The notes beneath the pieces are model-generated. The model searched no databases. It worked only from the letters and a program-made list of their open reading frames with translations, and had not been told where the DNA came from. This document shows positions 45,575 to 54,816 of a stretch of 64,000 nt of DNA, piece by piece. The translations under genes were made by a program, and so were the position numbers. The number at the start of each line of letters is the position of its first letter. Positions within the stretch are counted from its first letter, which is position 1. Origin of the DNA: Bacteroidota bacterium (GTDB lineage: Bacteria; Bacteroidota; Bacteroidia; CAILMK01); contig JABDBQ010000005.1 of NCBI GenBank assembly GCA_013288555.1, positions 41,799 to 105,798 on the forward strand, read 5' to 3'.

Positions 45575-46630
45575 ATGAAAATAGACGTACATACCCATAT
45601 TCTTCCTGAAAAATGGCCTGATCTGCGGGAGCGCTATGGTTACGGCGGGTTCGTGAGGCTCGAGCACCATAAGCCTTGCTGTGCCCGAATGCTCATTGAT
45701 GATAAATTTTTCAGGGAAGTCGAATCCAATACATGGGATCCTGATGTCCGGATTCATGAATGCGATCGTTTCAGGGTAGATATGCAGGTGCTTTCAACAG
45801 TACCGGTGATGTTTAGTTACTGGGCCAGGCCCGATGATTGTTATGACTTGTCAAGAATTCTAAATGACCATATTGCTGAAGTTGTAAACAAATATCCGAG
45901 AAGATTTATCGGGTTGGGAACCATCCCGATGCAGGATTCAAAACTGGCCATCAAAGAGCTGGAAAGATGTGTAAATGAATTAGGCATGGCGGGCATCCAG
46001 ATCGGTAGTCATGTAAATGATTGGAACCTCGATGAGCCTTCGCTATTCCCGATCTTTGAAGCTGCCCAGGATCTGGGTGCCGCTATTTTTGTGCATCCCT
46101 GGAATATGATGGGACAGGAGAAGATGCCGAAATACTGGTTGCCCTGGCTCGTAGGGATGCCGGCAGAAACAAGTAGGGCCATATGTTCAATGATTTTTGG
46201 AGGGATATTTGAGCGTTTGCCAAACCTGAAAGTTTGCTTCGCACATGGCGGAGGGTCTTTCCCTTCTACTATAGGTAGAATTGCTCATGGTTTTGAAGTC
46301 AGGCCTGACTTGTGTGCTATTGATAATAATGTTAACCCAAGAGAATACATCGGTCGTTTTTTTATTGACAGCCTTGTACATGACCCATCCGTAATGAAAT
46401 TTGTGGTTGATCTTTTCGGTGCCAATAAGATAATGCTCGGTTCTGATTACCCATTCCCATTAGGAGAGCTTATTCCCGGTGAACTGATAGAATCTATGGG
46501 TTTTGATGAGGGGATTTCAGATTGGCTTCTGCATAAAAGCGCATTGGACTGGTTGAATATGCCGAAGGAACAATATGAGAAGCACGGGATAACAGACTTT
46601 GCCCAATTTTTGGGAAGGAAAGCCAGTTGA
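45575..46630 (+). CDS. 2-amino-3-carboxymuconate-6-semialdehyde decarboxylase (ACMSD)
   Basis: 351 aa amidohydrolase-fold decarboxylase. The HxH motif is in DVHTHILPE (His6, His8), a further His in AIFVHPWN (about residue 173), another in FAHGGGSFP, and the last Asp ligand in LGSDYPFPLGE. These match ACMSD. It removes CO2 from ACMS, giving 2-aminomuconate semialdehyde and directing flux away from NAD synthesis. Part of the kynurenine cluster. Confidence 0.92.
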   Translation: MKIDVHTHILPEKWPDLRERYGYGGFVRLEHHKPCCARMLIDDKFFREVESNTWDPDVRIHECDRFRVDMQVLSTVPVMFSYWARPDDCYDLSRILNDHIAEVVNKYPRRFIGLGTIPMQDSKLAIKELERCVNELGMAGIQIGSHVNDWNLDEPSLFPIFEAAQDLGAAIFVHPWNMMGQEKMPKYWLPWLVGMPAETSRAICSMIFGGIFERLPNLKVCFAHGGGSFPSTIGRIAHGFEVRPDLCAIDNNVNPREYIGRFFIDSLVHDPSVMKFVVDLFGANKIMLGSDYPFPLGELIPGELIESMGFDEGISDWLLHKSALDWLNMPKEQYEKHGITDFAQFLGRKAS

Positions 46631-47260
46631 TTATTTATCAATTGTTACTTGGCGCCAATGATGGATTGGGGCGCCTGTATTAATCTTGAGCAAAACGGCA
46701 TCAATATCGTGTGACCTTAAATACCCCTGAAGAAATTGCAACATATGAAGGTTTTGCTTTGGCTGATAAATGGCCCAATATGCGACTATTGTGTATTGGT
46801 GCACACCAAAATAGTTTTTTATCGGTATATCTTTCCCATCAAGTGTTGAATACATCTTCAAGTCAGATTCTAAGTTATCATTCCCATCAACCTTATATGC
46901 TGGAATTGCATCAGGTGGAAAAGGAGGATAAATAATATTACAATCTGAACTCCAACCTCCTATTAAGTCTCCTTTTTTATCAAATACTCTGTACTGACAT
47001 AGATTAAAAGTGCTGTTCTTTTTGTCTTCCTTGGGCGAAATGTCATATTTACCTGAAGCAAGACTATCACAATATATTCCCTTCAAAACAAATAAATTGG
47101 AAGTGTCCAAAAAGTACTTTTGGAGAAATTCCATTTGTTTTTCCTTATTTTCAAATTTAGGTTCGCTGAATCTCAATCCAAGGATATCCATCACTGCCAC
47201 GCATCCGGATAGTGTAGCTCCAATTACGATAAAAAAAAGAAAAGTGGGTTTAAAAAGCAT
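46631..47260 (-). CDS. Lipoprotein of unknown function
   Basis: 209 aa from ATG 47260, with signal II peptide and lipobox LSGC (Cys about 20). I do not recognise the rest. It contains Trp/Tyr-rich beta segments, e.g. GGWSSDCNIIYPPFPPDAIPAY and VAYWAIYQ, that might be a small beta domain. It sits between ACMSD and kynureninase on the opposite strand and interrupts the cluster. Confidence 0.65.
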   Translation of the reverse strand: MLFKPTFLFFIVIGATLSGCVAVMDILGLRFSEPKFENKEKQMEFLQKYFLDTSNLFVLKGIYCDSLASGKYDISPKEDKKNSTFNLCQYRVFDKKGDLIGGWSSDCNIIYPPFPPDAIPAYKVDGNDNLESDLKMYSTLDGKDIPIKNYFGVHQYTIVAYWAIYQPKQNLHMLQFLQGYLRSHDIDAVLLKINTGAPIHHWRQVTIDK

Positions 47261-47383
47261 GGACAATGTCTGATTCTTCGACCTTACAAATATACTGTGA
47301 AGGCATTTCTGCAAAAAAAATAATTTTACCTTTGAACCCGGTTTATTCAGGATTCATTTACACCTCTTTCAGCAATTACCAAA

Positions 47384-48649
47384 ATGTTTGACAATACTTT
47401 AGAATATGCCCGCTCATTAGATTCCAAAGATCCCTTAAAATCATTCCGTTCACGTTTTTACATTCCTAAGGTAGATGGGGAAGAGGTTATTTATTTCTGT
47501 GGCAATTCTTTGGGCCTGCAACCTAAAACAGCTAAAATTTTTATAGATATAGAACTGGATGATTGGGCCAGACTGGGTGTGGAAGGACATTTTGAAGGAA
47601 CGAATCCATGGTTTGGTTATCATAAGCAATTTGAGGGCCCAGTTAGCAGACTTGTTGGGGCATTGCCGCATGAGGTCGTGGTTATGAATGCATTGACCGT
47701 AAACCTTCATTTATTAATGACCAGTTTTTATCACCCAAATCCTGCCAGGTTCAAGATATTAATTGAAGGCGGCGCTTTCCCTTCTGATTATTATGCCGTG
47801 GAAAGTCAGATCCGGAATCATGGATACGATGTAAATGATAGTTTGATTGAACTTACCCCAAGGCCGGGAGAACATATATTAAAGACCGATTATATATTGG
47901 ACAAAATACGAAAAGAGGGGAGCACCATTGCAATGATTTTGCTTGGAGGAGTAAACTATTATACTGGCCAGGCTTTTGACATGGAAGCCATTACCAAGGC
48001 CGGGCACGAGGCCGGATGTATGGTAGGTTTCGACCTGGCCCATGCTGCCGGAAACCTGAAGCTAAATCTGCATGACTGGGGTGTTGACTTTGCGGCCTGG
48101 TGTGGCTATAAATACCTGAATTCAGGACCCGGAGGAACATCCGGGGTTTTTGTCCATGAAAGATGGGCGAATAGTCCTGAATTGCCGCGCTTGGCTGGAT
48201 GGTGGGGCTATAAAGAAAGTGAGCGTTTTAAAATGCAACCTGGTTTTATCCCGGAATATGGTGCGGCAGGCTGGCAGCTGAGCAATGCTCAAATTTTTCC
48301 AATGGCCATACATAAAGCGTCACTTGAAATATTTGATGAAGTGGGCATGGAATCCTTGAGAAAGAAAAGCGATATGCTCACCGGTTATCTTGATTTCCTT
48401 ATCCGCGAAAGGATGAAAGGGCAAACTGAAGAAAATTTTATAATCATAACTCCGTCAGATCCAAGGGACAGAGGCGCGCAGATTTCATTGCTCGCACTGA
48501 AAAACGGGAAAGAATTATTTAACAAACTTACTGCAAATCATATCATTGCGGACTGGCGTGAACCCAATGTGATTCGAGTGGCACCTGTACCGCTTTATAA
48601 TACTTTCGAGGAAGTTTATCGGTTCGTGGAAGTGCTGTTTGGGGAATAG
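47384..48649 (+). CDS. kynU: Kynureninase
   Basis: PLP enzyme that cleaves kynurenine or 3-hydroxykynurenine to (3-hydroxy)anthranilate and alanine. The PLP lysine is Lys243 in WCGYKYLNSGPGG. VIYFCGNSLGLQPK at the start, GFDLAHAAGN and GWWGYKESERF are family hallmarks. 421 aa is usual. Downstream of 3-HAO and ACMSD, though separated by the opposite-strand lipoprotein gene. Confidence 0.95.
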   Translation: MFDNTLEYARSLDSKDPLKSFRSRFYIPKVDGEEVIYFCGNSLGLQPKTAKIFIDIELDDWARLGVEGHFEGTNPWFGYHKQFEGPVSRLVGALPHEVVVMNALTVNLHLLMTSFYHPNPARFKILIEGGAFPSDYYAVESQIRNHGYDVNDSLIELTPRPGEHILKTDYILDKIRKEGSTIAMILLGGVNYYTGQAFDMEAITKAGHEAGCMVGFDLAHAAGNLKLNLHDWGVDFAAWCGYKYLNSGPGGTSGVFVHERWANSPELPRLAGWWGYKESERFKMQPGFIPEYGAAGWQLSNAQIFPMAIHKASLEIFDEVGMESLRKKSDMLTGYLDFLIRERMKGQTEENFIIITPSDPRDRGAQISLLALKNGKELFNKLTANHIIADWREPNVIRVAPVPLYNTFEEVYRFVEVLFGE

Positions 48650-48684
48650 TTAGGGCAAGTTTTTTTGCTATCAATATAGTTATT

Positions 48685-48832
48685 CAACCCCTTCAGGGTT
48701 GTGATATTTAGTCTTAGGATTTGCCCCGGGTTGCACCCAGGATTATTAAAATTGAAGCCCTTCAGGCTTCCAAAGAATTGGTTGCTTTTATTGAATATAT
48801 TCTATGTTAAATTTATAACCCTGAAGGGGTTG
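48685..48832 (+). repeat. REP-like cluster of palindromic repeats
   Basis: Four short palindromes in one 150-base intergenic stretch. CAACCCCTTCAGGGTTG is at 48685-48701, CCCCGGGTTGCACCCAGG at 48724-48741, GAAGCCCTTCAGGCTTC at 48754-48770, and AACCCTGAAGGGGTTG at 48817-48832. The first and last are inverted copies of each other, enclosing the other two. The layout resembles REP/BIME elements mobilised by RAYT transposases; no transposase gene is near. Confidence 0.7.
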
Positions 48833-48837
48833 AACTT

Positions 48838-49572
48838 CTAAGCCCGAGTTTTACTCGCCTCATAAAACACAATCCCGGCCGCAACTGATACATTCAAAGA
48901 TTGAATTTCTCCTGTCATTTTTATTTTGGCACTATCGTCGCAGATCTTCAATAATTCAGGATCTATTCCGGAGCCTTCTGATCCCATGATGACGGCAGTC
49001 GGCAGACTGAAATTAATTTCAGATATTTCTTTTGTGGCCTTTTCAGTAATAGCGACAAGTTGTAATCCGGAGTTTTTGATATTCTCTATGGATCGCATAA
49101 AATTGATCTCCCGGCAAACGGTCACTTTTTGCAAAGCTCCCGCTGATGCCTGCAATGCATCTGCATTAAGCATGGCGCTGCCAACTGCCGGAATAACCAG
49201 TGCGTGAATACCAAAACACTCCGCACTACGGGCTATGGCTCCGAAATTACGGACATCCGTTATCTTATCAAGCAATGCAATAAAAGGTGTTTCGCCGTTT
49301 TCAAAAATCTGGGGAAGCACATCATCTATCGAAGCAAAATCAACCGCTGAACTTATGGCAATGATTCCCTGGTGTGCCTTGGAAGTTAATCTGTTAAGTT
49401 TTTCTTTCGGTACAAACTGGAAAGGAATATCAAATTTTTTGAGTTCCAGGATAATCTCACGGATGCCATCGTTATGAATATCTTTCTGGATAAAAACCTT
49501 GGCAAGCGAGGTGCCGCTGTTTATGGCTTCCTGAACGGAATGGATGCCATATATTTTTTCTTTACTTTGCAT
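48838..49572 (-). CDS. rlmB: 23S rRNA 2'-O-methyltransferase (RlmB/TrmH family)
   Basis: SPOUT methyltransferase, 244 aa. The N-terminal L30e-like domain (KIYGIHSVQEAINSG) and the C-terminal knot with LLDKITDVRNFGAIARSAECFG, IMGSEGSGIDPELL and SLNVSVAAGIVFYE are diagnostic of TrmH/RlmB, which modifies G2251 in 23S rRNA in E. coli. The start ATG at 49572 is close to the YfcE gene, and the two genes diverge. Confidence 0.92.
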   Translation of the reverse strand: MQSKEKIYGIHSVQEAINSGTSLAKVFIQKDIHNDGIREIILELKKFDIPFQFVPKEKLNRLTSKAHQGIIAISSAVDFASIDDVLPQIFENGETPFIALLDKITDVRNFGAIARSAECFGIHALVIPAVGSAMLNADALQASAGALQKVTVCREINFMRSIENIKNSGLQLVAITEKATKEISEINFSLPTAVIMGSEGSGIDPELLKICDDSAKIKMTGEIQSLNVSVAAGIVFYEASKTRA

Positions 49573-49607
49573 GACTTAAGCGCAAAGGTCGATAATTATC
49601 AGCACAG

Positions 49608-50126
49608 TTGAAGAAAATAGGCATAATCAGTGATACACATGGTTACCTGGATGACAGAATCATTCATTATTTAAAGGATCTGGATGAAATATGGCATGCC
49701 GGTGACTGGGGTGGGATTGAGGTTTCTGATAAGTTAGCAACAATCGCAGAATTGCGTGGTGTATATGGAAATATTGATGGCAGAGAGATCAGGCTTACTT
49801 ATCCTAAAACGTTAAGGTTCAATTGTGAAGGCGTAAATGTTTTGATGACCCATATAGGAGGATACCCGGGAAAATATGCTCCTGATATCCGGGATGAAAT
49901 AAAATCCAACCCGCCTAATCTTTTTATATGTGGTCATTCGCATATTGTCAAAGTGATGCGTGATCAAAAACTAGGATTATTGCATATTAATCCGGGTGCA
50001 GCCGGACGGAGTGGGTTTCATAAAGTCAGGACTTTAGTTCTTATGGATATTGAAGGCTCACAAATGAAGAATTTGAGAGTAGTGGAATTGGGGCTGCGTG
50101 GTGAAGAAGGATTTATAACAGAATGA
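49608..50126 (+). CDS. YfcE-type metallophosphoesterase
   Basis: 172 aa calcineurin-like phosphoesterase. Metal-binding motifs are ISDTHG at the start, HAGDWG, GNID, ICGHSHI and the final INPGAAGR. It begins with TTG at 49608, giving the usual MKKIGIISDTHG N-terminus. Substrates in relatives are phosphodiesters or cyclic nucleotides; here not known. Divergent from rlmB. Confidence 0.9.
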   Translation: MKKIGIISDTHGYLDDRIIHYLKDLDEIWHAGDWGGIEVSDKLATIAELRGVYGNIDGREIRLTYPKTLRFNCEGVNVLMTHIGGYPGKYAPDIRDEIKSNPPNLFICGHSHIVKVMRDQKLGLLHINPGAAGRSGFHKVRTLVLMDIEGSQMKNLRVVELGLRGEEGFITE

Positions 50127-50227
50127 GGAAATTTATAAATAAAATCTGGACAATCATTAGGCCTGACCCACTGCCGTAGATTATTATTCGTTATTAAAAT
50201 TATAAGATAACTTTTAATTCTTAAAAC

Positions 50228-50932
50228 ATGAAAAAAATCATTCTATTCTTTTGTTTTTCATTACTTGTAATTTCAACCTTTGCACAATTCCCAGATCCGG
50301 GTTCGAAAGGATTTACTTTTGGACTTAATGGACTCCAGGGGATAAGTTTGTCAGCAGCGCACACGAGCACGCTACAATACAAATTGTCTCAGAATGAAAA
50401 TTTTATCTGGCGTTTCTCAGGAGTCCTTACATTAACCAATTATGGTAGCACAAGTACCAGTGGCGGAAGATATTATGATAATGAAAGTCGTAATTCTACG
50501 GTCGGAATAGGTATTGGGTGTGAAAAAGTGATTGCAAAAGTGAACAGGTTTCGCATATATGGGGGTGGGGATCTGGTACCTATGATGACTTCCGGAACTT
50601 CAACAAGTTCCAATACAATCATCGATGAAACGCTAACAGGAAATGGACTAAATGGTGATTTTAGCAAGTCAGTTACCAAAAATCCGTCCATTATTAATAT
50701 TGGATTATATCCATTTCTTGGATTCGAATATTTTATATCAAAGAATTTTTCTATCGGTGCTGAATTTAGTTTTGGTATTTCATATTCGTTGGATGCAAAG
50801 AGCTCTACAGTAAGCTCTTCCCGCGTCAATGGTATCAATCAGCCAGACATCTCAAATTCTTCTGAACAGAAACCCCAGTTTAATTTCAACAGTACTAATG
50901 GCGCTGTGATCACTGGTTCGGTTTATTTCTAA
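50228..50932 (+). CDS. Outer-membrane beta-barrel protein
   Basis: 234 aa with a signal peptide ending at STFAQ. Alternating polar/hydrophobic strands, for example PSIINIGLYPFLGFEYFI and FSIGAEFSFGISYSLDA, and a C-terminal ITGSVYF with an aromatic last residue are typical of a small barrel. No function recognised. A terminator at 50958 follows. Confidence 0.75.
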   Translation: MKKIILFFCFSLLVISTFAQFPDPGSKGFTFGLNGLQGISLSAAHTSTLQYKLSQNENFIWRFSGVLTLTNYGSTSTSGGRYYDNESRNSTVGIGIGCEKVIAKVNRFRIYGGGDLVPMMTSGTSTSSNTIIDETLTGNGLNGDFSKSVTKNPSIINIGLYPFLGFEYFISKNFSIGAEFSFGISYSLDAKSSTVSSSRVNGINQPDISNSSEQKPQFNFNSTNGAVITGSVYF

Positions 50933-50957
50933 GTCTACTATACCTAAACAAAATATG

Positions 50958-50991
50958 ATGCCGAAGATTAAATTAGCTTCGGCATTTTTTT
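50958..50991 (+). terminator. Intrinsic terminator
   Basis: Hairpin ATGCCGAAG (50958-50966) and CTTCGGCAT (50977-50985) with a 10-base loop, followed by seven Ts. Confidence 0.85.
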
Positions 50992-51124
50992 ATACCCTAA
51001 AGCCAGCTAAAGTGCTAGTTTGGTTATATTTTATCTGTTTATTCCATTCCTAAATCCCCAAATCCCCAAATTATTTTCTCAAACCCCTGTAACTTTCCGG
51101 GCTCTTAGCCCGTCATACGACAAA

Positions 51125-51622
51125 ATGGATGCTAAAACGTACAATAGCCTGGTAGAGGCAGAAGCGGATGCTGTTTACCGGTTTATTTTGAAGTGCACCA
51201 AACATGAGGAAGACGCCCAGGATATAGTACAAGACGCATTTGAAAAAGTCTGGATGAATAAAGAAAATATAGACGGCACAAAAGCAAAATCCTACCTGTT
51301 CTCCACAGCTTATCATACCATGATAGACAGGATCAGGAAAGTAAAGCGGATTACGCCACTGGAAGAACATCATGAGGATATGAATTTTTATACTGAGGAA
51401 TATACCGGGACAAAAGAAATGGTTCAAAATGCTGTAAACCAACTGCCAGCCGATCAAAAGACTGTAATATTACTTAGAGATTATGAAGGATATTCTTATG
51501 AAGAAATTGGGACTATAACGCAATTGACTGAAAGCCAGGTGAAGGTATATATTCACCGGGCAAGGACTTTTTTGAGGAATTACATTGAAAAAACAGAGAA
51601 CTACTACTATGGAAATAAATAA
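51125..51622 (+). CDS. ECF RNA polymerase sigma factor
   Basis: 165 aa. Region 2 (EADAVYRFILKCTKHEEDAQ, then DIVQDAFEKVW) and region 4 (LPADQKTVILLRDYEGYSYE, then EIGTITQLTESQVKVYIHRA) of an ECF sigma. ATG 51125 is used; longer versions add unrelated residues. The next gene overlaps by about 14 bases and carries a membrane helix, as an anti-sigma factor would. Confidence 0.9.
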   Translation: MDAKTYNSLVEAEADAVYRFILKCTKHEEDAQDIVQDAFEKVWMNKENIDGTKAKSYLFSTAYHTMIDRIRKVKRITPLEEHHEDMNFYTEEYTGTKEMVQNAVNQLPADQKTVILLRDYEGYSYEEIGTITQLTESQVKVYIHRARTFLRNYIEKTENYYYGNK

Positions 51623-52490
51623 AAATAATTATAAAGACTGGCTTATCAGGTACCTTGAAAATGACCTGAATACGGATGAAAGAGCAGATATGGAACTGTT
51701 TATTAAAGAGAATCATGAAGCAGCCTCTGAATGGGATTTGCTGCAGCGTACCCGCCTTCAGCCGGATCTGAGTATCCGTTTCCCGAATAAAAGCCTGCTT
51801 TTTCGTACTGAGGAACCTGTGGTGGAACTGAAGAAACCTGTAGTGGTTTTCAAATTATATCGCTATGCGGCTTTTGCAGCCGCGGCAGCGGTTCTTGCAT
51901 TCGTGATTATTTTTACTATTCGTAAGCCCGAAACCAGGATTGAGACTGCACATTCGTTTTTGAAAAATCAAAACACACCTTCAGTTCAAATCCCAGAGAA
52001 GAACCAAAATATTGCTTCATCACAGGAAGAAAATAAAATGGCTCAGGATACAAAATCGATCGATAATCAGAAGAATGATATTAATGGTTCAAAAAATAGT
52101 CATAAGAGCTTGATTGCGAAACAAATGCCAAATGAACCTGTTAAAGATAAATCTGTTCAAAATGCAATTCCGGAGCCAACGCAATTAAAAAGTCAACCCG
52201 TTGCGGAACAGAAAATACCAGGAGGTATAAAAAATGATACTGATAAAATTACACATCAGTCTATAATGAAAGAACAACTTGCTATTGCGAAAGAGCCGGT
52301 AAATCATTCTGTTTCAAAAAATCCGGTGAAAACAGTTTCTTCTAATGAGGATAATGATCAAACCCTGCTTCAGACTGCAATCAATCTTTTTCATCATGTA
52401 TCAATTAAAAAGCAGGAAAAAAACCAGCAGACCTATTATGCACTTTCAATACAGACACCCAATATTTCTATTAATAAAACTATCAAATAA
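51609..52490 (+). CDS. Candidate membrane anti-sigma factor
   Basis: 293 aa from ATG 51609. A cytoplasmic N-terminal helix bundle (NNYKDWLIRYLENDLNTDER) precedes one membrane helix (about residues 86-104, AAFAAAAAVLAFVIIFT). The periplasmic part is low complexity, Asn/Lys/Gln/Ser rich. This fits an anti-sigma factor paired with the upstream ECF sigma, although I see no zinc-binding motif and no FecR domain. The overlap supports coupling. Confidence 0.75.
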   Translation: MEINKNNYKDWLIRYLENDLNTDERADMELFIKENHEAASEWDLLQRTRLQPDLSIRFPNKSLLFRTEEPVVELKKPVVVFKLYRYAAFAAAAAVLAFVIIFTIRKPETRIETAHSFLKNQNTPSVQIPEKNQNIASSQEENKMAQDTKSIDNQKNDINGSKNSHKSLIAKQMPNEPVKDKSVQNAIPEPTQLKSQPVAEQKIPGGIKNDTDKITHQSIMKEQLAIAKEPVNHSVSKNPVKTVSSNEDNDQTLLQTAINLFHHVSIKKQEKNQQTYYALSIQTPNISINKTIK

Positions 52491-52506
52491 ATAAATTAAA
52501 AATAAA

Positions 52507-53724
52507 ATGAAAAATAAAAATATGATAACGAGAACAGTTTTAATAGCCTCTTTAATACTGATAGTCATGCCCTTTTCTATTAAAGCACAGGGCCAAAAAG
52601 ACAAAATCATTCATACTGAAAAAAGGTCGGTGGACAGAAATGGAAAGGACAGCATTGTAACAATATGCAAGGAGGACCGCGAAAATGGAGTGGATATAAA
52701 GAGAAACATTGTAATTCGCGATGGAGACACTATTACTAATATAGTAACTTCAGACAATAGCGGTACAGGGCCAGAGAGTGGTTCATCTGTTATAATTAAT
52801 GGTGATTCTGTTGTGAGGATTCATGGCGGCGTTGGTGGGAATAAAAATATAAATGTTGAAAAAAAGACAATTATTATTATGAACGGAGATTCTGTATATA
52901 CTGTGAAACCGGGTGATGGTAATGTTAACATTGATGTGGATACAGCCACCATCAGGAGGAAATTCAGTCTGAACAAATCACTTCAGGATGCGGATAAGAA
53001 GGGAATAACGATCTCTGATAAATACGTAATTATAAATCTCAATAAATTGTCACATAAGGATACTGCAAAAGAACATATTCGGAATGTTGAAGGCAGAATT
53101 GGACTCGAAGGATTTGATTTAGGGTTCACGCAGTTTATTGATGGTGGTAACTTTGGCGTATCCCAGCCAAACCGTCTTCTGGATCTTAATGTGGGGAAAT
53201 CTGTCAATGTCAATTTCCGCGTTGCCGATCTGATGGTTAACCTGGCTGATCATAAATTATTCCTGGATGCAGGGCTCGAATTTGATTTGCATGATTATCG
53301 TTTTACCAATAATATAACGATCCAGCCGAATGCTGCAAAGTTTAACGCTTATAATGATACAACCGCCAATTTTTCAAAAGATAAATTGTCAACTCAATAT
53401 CTTGAATTGCCTCTTATGTTGTGTTATAATTCAAACCCTAAGAAACAAAGCCATTCTTTCACAATCGGAGCAGGTGGATATGGTGGTATTTTGCTGGGAG
53501 CTTATACCAAACAAATCAGTGACGCGCACGGTACCCAGCACTATTATGGTGATTTTCATTGCAATGGCATTGATTACGGGTTGATGGGAATAATCGGATA
53601 TGGAGATGTTCAACTGTATGGGAAATTTAATACTTCTCCTTTGTTCCAGGGATCTTATGCTGCCCCAAATCTCCAGTCATTTACGTTTGGTATAAGGTTG
53701 TTCCATAGCTTCAAGTGGAGCTGA
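52507..53724 (+). CDS. Outer-membrane beta-barrel protein of the sigma/anti-sigma locus
   Basis: 405 aa. Signal peptide to about residue 28, then a polar region with many DGDT/NGDS turns, and a C-terminal beta-barrel with HKLFLDAGLEFDLHDYRF, HSFTIGAGGYGGILLG and a final SFTFGIRLFHSFKWS. Third gene after the sigma and anti-sigma genes. It may be regulated by them or act as an upstream signal partner, but it lacks TonB-box or plug features I can identify. Confidence 0.7.
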   Translation: MKNKNMITRTVLIASLILIVMPFSIKAQGQKDKIIHTEKRSVDRNGKDSIVTICKEDRENGVDIKRNIVIRDGDTITNIVTSDNSGTGPESGSSVIINGDSVVRIHGGVGGNKNINVEKKTIIIMNGDSVYTVKPGDGNVNIDVDTATIRRKFSLNKSLQDADKKGITISDKYVIINLNKLSHKDTAKEHIRNVEGRIGLEGFDLGFTQFIDGGNFGVSQPNRLLDLNVGKSVNVNFRVADLMVNLADHKLFLDAGLEFDLHDYRFTNNITIQPNAAKFNAYNDTTANFSKDKLSTQYLELPLMLCYNSNPKKQSHSFTIGAGGYGGILLGAYTKQISDAHGTQHYYGDFHCNGIDYGLMGIIGYGDVQLYGKFNTSPLFQGSYAAPNLQSFTFGIRLFHSFKWS

Positions 53725-53950
53725 TATTCAATTACGAATTAGTAATTATGAACCCGAAGGTTCGCGTTAGCAATTACGAGTGATGAAACGGATCTGCTCA
53801 TAATCTTTTCAATCATATTTCTGGTTCGCGATGTCCCTTTTTCAAATTCTTGAAACAGGGGCATTGTTTTTTTGAACGAGTATGTTGTATAACTGGCGTT
53901 GAAAGTATTTTCAAAAAACTTTATATTTGACTTATAAAGACTTGAACAAT
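53725..53950. other. Intergenic region with small hairpin and promoter
   Basis: About 226 bases. A GAACCCGAAGGTTC hairpin (53750-53763) lies among short ATTACGA-type repeats (53729-53790), followed by AT-rich sequence and the promoter at 53899. No gene seen. Confidence 0.5.
53899..53929 (+). promoter_or_regulatory. Bacteroidota-type promoter for TPR gene
   Basis: TTG at 53899-53901, 20 bases, TATATTTG at 53922-53929, about 22 bases before the ATG at 53951. Confidence 0.65.
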
Positions 53951-54778
53951 ATGAAAAACTTATTTCTGCTTATTCTTGCGTTTTATTCTACGATAAATGG
54001 ATACAGCCAAATTGCGAATGAGTATTATAATAAAGGACTTGCCAGAAGCTATTTAAAAGATTACCAGGGAGCTATTAAATTCTATAACAAGACAATAAAG
54101 ACTAATCCTGAATACGCTGAAGCTTATTGTGCCAGAGGTTTTGCAAAAGATAAATTGAAGGACTACAATGCAGCGATCAAGGATTACAGTAAGGCAATAG
54201 GTATAAACCCTAAATATACGGATGCATATTTCAGAAGAGGATTTGTAAAGTTATATTACCAAAAAGACTATCAGGGGGCGATTGCCGACTATAGTAAGTT
54301 AATAGAATTAAATAATTCTAATTCGACATCCTATAATGCAAATTTATATTTCAACAGAGCCTTTGCTAAAGATCAGTCACAAGATCACCAAGGAGCCATC
54401 GATGATTTTGGTAAATCAATAGAGATTAATCCGTCGTTTCCTGAGGCTTATTTCAGAAGGGGATTCGTAAAGAGCTATCTACAAGACTATAAGGGAGATA
54501 TAGAAGATCAGAATAAAGCCTTACAGATTGATTCCAGATACGCAGATGCCTATTATGCAAGAGGGTGTGCAAAAGCCAGCTTATTTGATTATACAGGATC
54601 AATAGCTGATCTTGATTCATGTATCAAAATTGATCCTGTTTACAATTATGCTTATTTTGAAAGAGGATCTGTTAAAATGAAGTTGGGGCAAAAGGATAAT
54701 GCATGCCAGGATTTTAGCCAGGCTTTAAAATTAGGAGATTCAAGAGCCAAAGAAGTCACAAAAGTGTATTGCAAGTAA
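53951..54778 (+). CDS. Secreted TPR-repeat protein
   Basis: 275 aa. Signal peptide (about 1-18), then TPR-like units of about 34 residues with the repeated form DYQGAIKFYNKTI, NPEYAEAYCARG and so on. TPR solenoids bind protein partners. No catalytic domain. It ends in a Cys-Lys like its paralogue at 61084. ATG 53951 is preferred over a TTG at 53927 because it begins the signal peptide. Confidence 0.8.
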   Translation: MKNLFLLILAFYSTINGYSQIANEYYNKGLARSYLKDYQGAIKFYNKTIKTNPEYAEAYCARGFAKDKLKDYNAAIKDYSKAIGINPKYTDAYFRRGFVKLYYQKDYQGAIADYSKLIELNNSNSTSYNANLYFNRAFAKDQSQDHQGAIDDFGKSIEINPSFPEAYFRRGFVKSYLQDYKGDIEDQNKALQIDSRYADAYYARGCAKASLFDYTGSIADLDSCIKIDPVYNYAYFERGSVKMKLGQKDNACQDFSQALKLGDSRAKEVTKVYCK

Positions 54779-54816
54779 TATTTATCTTATTAATGAGTAC
54801 CCAAGAATTCGAGATT

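Noticed and set aside
46711-47273. Rightward open frames between ACMSD and kynU
   Set aside because: They lie antisense to the lipoprotein gene, which has a signal peptide and lipobox. The rightward frames have no such features.
53725-53950. Small RNA gene in the 53.7 kb gap
   Set aside because: There is a small hairpin but no terminator or conserved fold that I can recognise, and the promoter at 53899 serves the TPR gene.
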